From Anaerolineae bacterium (GTDB taxonomy: Bacteria > Chloroflexota > Anaerolineae > JADYZS01), in the NCBI GenBank assembly GCA_020853075.1, contig JADYZS010000179.1:1-9458 (forward strand): a stretch of 9,458 bases of DNA, written 5' to 3'. The notes under the pieces were generated by a model. That model was given only the letters and a program-made list of their open reading frames with translations, did no database searches and had not been told where the DNA came from. Of this stretch, positions 6,410 through 9,458 are shown piece by piece (positions within the stretch are counted from its first letter, which is position 1; each line of letters begins with the position of its first letter). The translations under genes and the position numbers were made by a program.

Positions 6410-6724
6410 TTAAGTAGCGGAAGCGATCAGGATGTCCTTGCCGTCAACTTTGACCTTGTACGTCGGCACAGGCTCAAAGGCGGGCATCGTCAGCGCGGCG
6501 CCCGTGCGCACGTCAAAGTGTGCGCCGTGGCGCGGGCAGATGATTTGGTGATCATCCAACTCGCCTTCGGCCAGCGGGCCCCCATCGTGGGTGCACACGT
6601 CATCAATCGCGTAGATCTCTCCGTCCACGTTAAACAGCGCAATGAACTGCCCGTCCACTTCAACGAGCATCCTGTCGCCGGGACGCAATTCGTCCGTCTC
6701 GGCGACTTTCACGTAACCAATCAT
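6410..6724 (-). CDS. Rieske-type [2Fe-2S] ferredoxin
   Basis: This 104-residue soluble protein has the complete Rieske motif: C44-x-H46 in CTHDGGPL and C63-x2-H66 in CPRHGAHF, ligands for a [2Fe-2S] cluster bound by two Cys and two His. No signal peptide or membrane segment is present, so it is cytoplasmic and resembles the small ferredoxins of dioxygenase systems and NirD-like proteins. Within a suf operon it most likely carries electrons for cluster assembly or is itself a client, which is inference. GGAGG precedes the ATG at 6724 by about 4 bases. The gap to the upstream sufU-like gene is 31 bases. Confidence 0.94.
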   Translation of the reverse strand: MIGYVKVAETDELRPGDRMLVEVDGQFIALFNVDGEIYAIDDVCTHDGGPLAEGELDDHQIICPRHGAHFDVRTGAALTMPAFEPVPTYKVKVDGKDILIASAT

Positions 6725-6755
6725 CCAACCTCCTCAGTCGGTTATTCTAATCTCT

Positions 6756-7142
6756 CTATTCCTCGTCGGGCCATTTGTCCATGCCCCACACGCCTGCCTT
6801 TAGAGCCTTCAGCGAAAGGAGCGCGCACTTCAGTCGCACCGGCCCGATAGGGATGCCGAGAAGATCAAGAATGTCGTCTTTGTTCAGCGTTTTCACTTCG
6901 TCAAGGGTCATGCCCTTGATTTCGTCGGTGAGCATGGAGGCAGATGCCTGGCTGATGGCACACCCCTGACCCCAAAAACGGACATCGGCCACGCGGTTGT
7001 CCTTGATCAGCAGGTCTATGCCGATACGGTCACCGCAAAACGGGTTGTGATCCTCGTAGGTGATGTCGGGTTGTTCCAACCGGCCCTTGTTGTGGGGGTG
7101 GCGGTAGTGTTCCAGGATCTCGTCTCGGTAGAAGTCGTCCAT
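6756..7142 (-). CDS. SufU/IscU-like Fe-S assembly protein, second copy
   Basis: This 128-residue protein carries all expected scaffold/sulfur-acceptor ligands: C36 and D38 (NPFCGD), C61 (GQGCAISQAS) and C106 (RLKCALLS). Spacing C61 to C106 is 45 residues, close to IscU and without the insertion of roughly 20 residues that typical Bacillus SufU has there. However, the residue before the last Cys is Lys (LKC), as in SufU, not the His of IscU (IHC), and no LPPVK chaperone motif is present. It therefore belongs to a short SufU-type group and probably receives sulfur from the neighbouring SufS. It follows sufS by 17 bases, with AAGGG about 11 bases before the ATG. A paralogue lies at 8407-8871. 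Confidence 0.92.
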   Translation of the reverse strand: MDDFYRDEILEHYRHPHNKGRLEQPDITYEDHNPFCGDRIGIDLLIKDNRVADVRFWGQGCAISQASASMLTDEIKGMTLDEVKTLNKDDILDLLGIPIGPVRLKCALLSLKALKAGVWGMDKWPDEE

Positions 7143-7159
7143 GACCGCAGTGGCCCTTT

Positions 7160-8410
7160 TTAGATGGCGAAGATATCTTTGGCCCGGTAGATTCCGGCAA
7201 CGAGCAAATCAATCTCCTCGGGCGTATTGTAAATGTAGAAACTGGCCCGCGCGCTGGCGGCAATGCCGAGTTTTTCGTGGATGGGCGCGGCGCAATGGTG
7301 GCCGGCGCGGATGGCGATCCCTTCCTGGTCAAGAATGGCCGCCAGGTCGTGAGGATGGATGCTGTCTACAGCGAAGGCCACCAGACCACTCCGTTCCGGC
7401 GGCGGGGGGCCGAGACGTTTGAGGTTGGGAATCTCACCCAGGCGTTCCCAGGCTTGGGTAACCAATTCTACCTCATGGGCTCGTAGTCGCTCCATGCCTA
7501 ACGCGGTGAGATAATCTACCGCCGCGCCCAACCCGATGGCTTCGGCGATGGCCGGCGTACCTGCCTCAAATTTCCACGGGAGTTCGTTCCATTTGGAGCC
7601 GGTCAGCCGTACCTCGCGGATCATGTCGCCACCGCCCATGAAGGGGGGCATCTCCTCCAGGAGAGCCCGTCTGCCATAAAGAACACCGATGCCTGTCGGC
7701 CCCATCATCTTGTGGCCGGAGAAGACGCAGAAATCACAATCCCAATCCTGGACGTCCACAGGCAGATGAGGGACCGCCTGCGCGGCATCCACCAGGCACA
7801 GCGCACCGGCTGCGTGGATGCGGGCAACGATCTCCTTCACCGGGTTGATGGTGCCGAGGACGTTGGATGCAGCGGTGAAGGCAACTAACTTCGTGCGGCC
7901 ATCTTCCAGGGCGCGATCCAACGCGTCCAATTGCAGACGCCCATCCTCATCAAAGGGGACGTAGGAAAGGCCCGCACCGGCCTGTTGCGTGACTAATTGC
8001 CAGGGGACGATGTTGGAATGGTGCTCCATCTCGGTGGAGACGACGCGCACGCCGGGGCGCAGATTGGCGAGCCCCCAGGCATAGGCCACCAGGTTGATCG
8101 CTTCGGTCGCATTACGAGTATAGATAATCTCTTTCGGGCTGCGGGCATTGACGAAGCGTGCGATCTTGGCGCGCGCGCCTTCGTAGCGTGCGGTTGCTTC
8201 CTCGGACAGCGTGTGCACGCCGCGATGGACGTTGGCGTTGTATTCCCGGTAATAGGTGTCCAGCGTCTCAAGCACGGCGCGCGGTTTTTGCGACGTTGCC
8301 GCGTTGTCTAAATAATGTAGAGCGCGCCCGTGTACCTTGCGCTGAAGGATCGGGAAGTCCTGCTTGATCGCTTCTACGTCCAGGGTGGGGATAACAATGG
8401 TCTCGTTCAC
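7160..8410 (-). CDS. sufS: SufS cysteine desulfurase
   Basis: This 416-residue protein is a full-length group II cysteine desulfurase of the aminotransferase class V fold. It removes sulfur from L-cysteine to give alanine and an enzyme persulfide for Fe-S assembly in the cytoplasm. Visible residues are the PLP lysine K234 in SGHKMMGPTG, H130 in EMEHHSN, D208 in LVDAAQAVPH and the persulfide-forming C373 in RAGHHCAAP, the short-loop arrangement of SufS rather than IscS. The start is GTG at 8410, overlapping the stop of the upstream sufU-like gene by four bases (GTGA), with GAGGTGG about 7 bases upstream, indicating translational coupling. It lies between two sufU-like genes. Confidence 0.97.
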   Translation of the reverse strand: MNETIVIPTLDVEAIKQDFPILQRKVHGRALHYLDNAATSQKPRAVLETLDTYYREYNANVHRGVHTLSEEATARYEGARAKIARFVNARSPKEIIYTRNATEAINLVAYAWGLANLRPGVRVVSTEMEHHSNIVPWQLVTQQAGAGLSYVPFDEDGRLQLDALDRALEDGRTKLVAFTAASNVLGTINPVKEIVARIHAAGALCLVDAAQAVPHLPVDVQDWDCDFCVFSGHKMMGPTGIGVLYGRRALLEEMPPFMGGGDMIREVRLTGSKWNELPWKFEAGTPAIAEAIGLGAAVDYLTALGMERLRAHEVELVTQAWERLGEIPNLKRLGPPPPERSGLVAFAVDSIHPHDLAAILDQEGIAIRAGHHCAAPIHEKLGIAASARASFYIYNTPEEIDLLVAGIYRAKDIFAI

Positions 8411-8871
8411 GAACGGTCCACCTCATCAACCGGCACGAAAACCGTGTCATTGGCATACAGGGCCGGATCCACACCGGCCTGGCGTAGCATCTCTTCACGT
8501 TTGAACCGGGTCACGGCTTCTTTTGCCGTCGCCATACCCAACGTGGCGCAGCGGAGACGCGTAGCGACAATCTCGTGACCCAGCAGGTCAAGAATGGTGT
8601 CTAGGGGAATCTCTTCCACCTCTTGCAGGGTCTTACCCTTGAGCATCTCTGTCACCATGCTGGTCGCGGCCTGGCTGATGGTGCAGCCTTCGCCTTCAAA
8701 GGTGATTTCCTCTACACGGTTATCGCCGTTGATCCTCAGATAGAGGGTGATGATGTCACCGCAGCCAGGGTTACCGCCTTTTTGCACAACGGTTGCGTCG
8801 GACAAGGCTCCGTAATTACGCGGGGTTTCGTAGTGATCCAAAATAAAGTCTATCTTGGCTTGGCGATCCAT
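8407..8871 (-). CDS. SufU/IscU-like Fe-S assembly protein, first gene of the suf operon
   Basis: This 154-residue protein has the ligand set C37 and D39 (NPGCGD), C63 (GEGCTISQAA) and C108 (RLRCATLG). The C63 to C108 spacing is 45 residues, so it also lacks the usual SufU insertion, and it has Arg before the last Cys instead of the IscU His. Unlike the second copy it has a tail of about 30 extra residues (from about 125 on) that resembles nothing I know. By family it accepts persulfide sulfur from SufS or serves as a scaffold. The ATG at 8871 has AGGTGAGGA immediately upstream. It is directly behind a strong promoter and overlaps sufS by four bases, so the two should be made together. Confidence 0.93.
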   Translation of the reverse strand: MDRQAKIDFILDHYETPRNYGALSDATVVQKGGNPGCGDIITLYLRINGDNRVEEITFEGEGCTISQAATSMVTEMLKGKTLQEVEEIPLDTILDLLGHEIVATRLRCATLGMATAKEAVTRFKREEMLRQAGVDPALYANDTVFVPVDEVDRS

Positions 8872-8889
8872 TCCTCACCTCAGGGGCGT

Positions 8890-8918
8890 AGTGTACCACC
8901 ATTAGGAGTGACTGTCAA
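8890..8918 (-). promoter_or_regulatory. sigma70-type promoter of the suf operon
   Basis: On the - strand TTGACA (8918-8913) is followed by a 17-base spacer and TACACT (8895-8890), close to consensus with ideal spacing. Transcription would begin near 8883, giving a very short leader of about 12 bases that holds the ribosome binding site. A small palindrome TGAC-T-GTCA (8909-8917) overlaps the -35 box and might be an operator half-site. No clear IscR or SufR box was recognised. Confidence 0.75.
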
Positions 8919-8942
8919 TCAAGGATGGCATGATCCGATAAT

Positions 8943-8991
8943 TGAGAACGGATAGATGGAAGGTACGATACCGACCGCCTATCCGTTCTCA
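8943..8991 (-). terminator. 13-bp inverted repeat downstream of the rhodanese gene
   Basis: TGAGAACGGATAG (8943-8955) and CTATCCGTTCTCA (8979-8991) pair perfectly over 13 bases. Within the 23-base loop, GGTA (8962-8965) and TACC (8969-8972) form a second small hairpin. It begins 20 bases after the rhodanese stop and probably ends that transcript before the suf promoter. On the - strand the stem is followed by ATTATCGG, not a run of T, so a regulatory or protein-binding role is also possible. Confidence 0.5.
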
Positions 8992-9010
8992 GCCGTGCTG
9001 CGATTCCCCC

Positions 9011-9458
9011 TCAGACGTTCCTCTCAATAGGTACGCCTACCAGGTTGCCCCATTCTGTCCACGAACCATCGTAGTTGCGGACGCTGGGGTAGCCTAGCAA
9101 GTAGGTCAGGGCGAACCAGGAGTGAGAAGATCGCTCTCCGATACGACAATAGGCGATCACGTTCTGGTCAGGCCTCAGGCCTTGCTCTTGTTCGTAGATG
9201 GCCTTGAGTTCGTTGACCGGCTTGAAAGTGCCGTCCTCGCGTACGGCCCGTCCCCACGGGATGCTCTTCGCTCCGGGAATGTGGCCGCCGCGGAGCGACC
9301 CTTCCTGGGGATAATTCGCCATGTGCAGCAACTTGCCGGAGTATTCGTCGGGCGAACGCACGTCCACCAGCGGTTGGCCCGCCTGGATGTGCGCCAAGAC
9401 CTGGTCGCGGAAGGCACGGATCTTGAAGTCGGCCCGCTGCGGGGCGTGGTAGGTGACC
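9011..9458 (-). CDS. Thiosulfate sulfurtransferase (rhodanese), partial at 5' end
   Basis: The 3' part of the gene, 148 codons plus stop, is visible; the frame stays open to the window edge, so the start and N-terminal domain lie outside. The visible sequence is a rhodanese catalytic domain: LVDVRSPDEYSG, GGHIPGAKSIPWG, and active-site loop YCRIGERSSHSW with the persulfide cysteine in CRIGERS, then the closing DGSWTEWGN typical of two-domain SseA/TST sulfurtransferases. The family moves sulfane sulfur from thiosulfate or a similar donor to cyanide or thiols. It ends before the suf promoter with a hairpin between, so it is probably a separate transcript, but a sulfur-handling enzyme next to sufS may be functionally related. 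A TTG at 9397 is not a believable start because homology continues upstream of it. Confidence 0.93.
   Translation of the reverse strand, partial: VTYHAPQRADFKIRAFRDQVLAHIQAGQPLVDVRSPDEYSGKLLHMANYPQEGSLRGGHIPGAKSIPWGRAVREDGTFKPVNELKAIYEQEQGLRPDQNVIAYCRIGERSSHSWFALTYLLGYPSVRNYDGSWTEWGNLVGVPIERNV

Noticed and set aside
6182..6850. 222-codon open frame on the + strand
   Set aside because: It runs antisense through the sufT-like, Rieske and sufU-like genes, which are clearly coding. The protein shows no recognisable domain and is typical of G+C-rich shadow frames.

Overview
This window looks like ordinary chromosome from a moderately G+C-rich bacterium, most likely a member of the Chloroflexota (Anaerolineae-like). 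That placement is an inference. It rests on the linker motif FMPAVLRN after the peptidase domain of the M4 protease, which resembles a motif I associate with secreted Chloroflexota proteins, on Pro/Thr-rich lipoprotein linkers, and on a SufU-type Fe-S gene cluster. No phage, insertion sequence, CRISPR or integrase genes were seen. No gene-free stretch exceeds about 150 bases.

Left end (1-506, + strand): three tRNA genes, Ser(UGA), Ser(GCU) and Arg(GCG). A strong sigma70-type promoter lies in front of the second, and a long hairpin after the third probably insulates the tRNAs from the convergent gene. Next (507-1664, - strand) is a receiver domain fused to a CpaE/TadZ-like ATPase, standing alone without visible pilus genes and driven by an extended -10 promoter.

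Middle (1873-6036): a + strand lipoprotein whose C-terminal domain resembles emfourin, the proteinaceous inhibitor of M4 metalloproteases. It converges, across a shared hairpin terminator, on a large secreted M4 (thermolysin-family) metalloprotease. Upstream of the protease, on the same strand, is a PDZ-TPR lipoprotein. Together these could form an extracytoplasmic proteolysis module: protease, anchored inhibitor and anchored PDZ-TPR scaffold.

Right part (6074-8871, - strand): an Fe-S cluster assembly operon in the order sufU-like, sufS, second sufU-like, Rieske-type ferredoxin, sufT/MIP18-like. A near-consensus promoter (TTGACA-17-TACACT) sits directly in front of the first gene, so the operon starts inside the window and carries no sufBCD. 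SufS takes sulfur from cysteine and the SufU-like proteins accept it or act as scaffolds; the Rieske protein and SufT-like protein may supply electrons and help cluster delivery. The short gaps (37 and 58 bases) would let transcription continue into the PDZ-TPR and protease genes. At the right edge a rhodanese-family sulfurtransferase gene runs out of the window and ends at a 13-bp inverted repeat upstream of the suf promoter.
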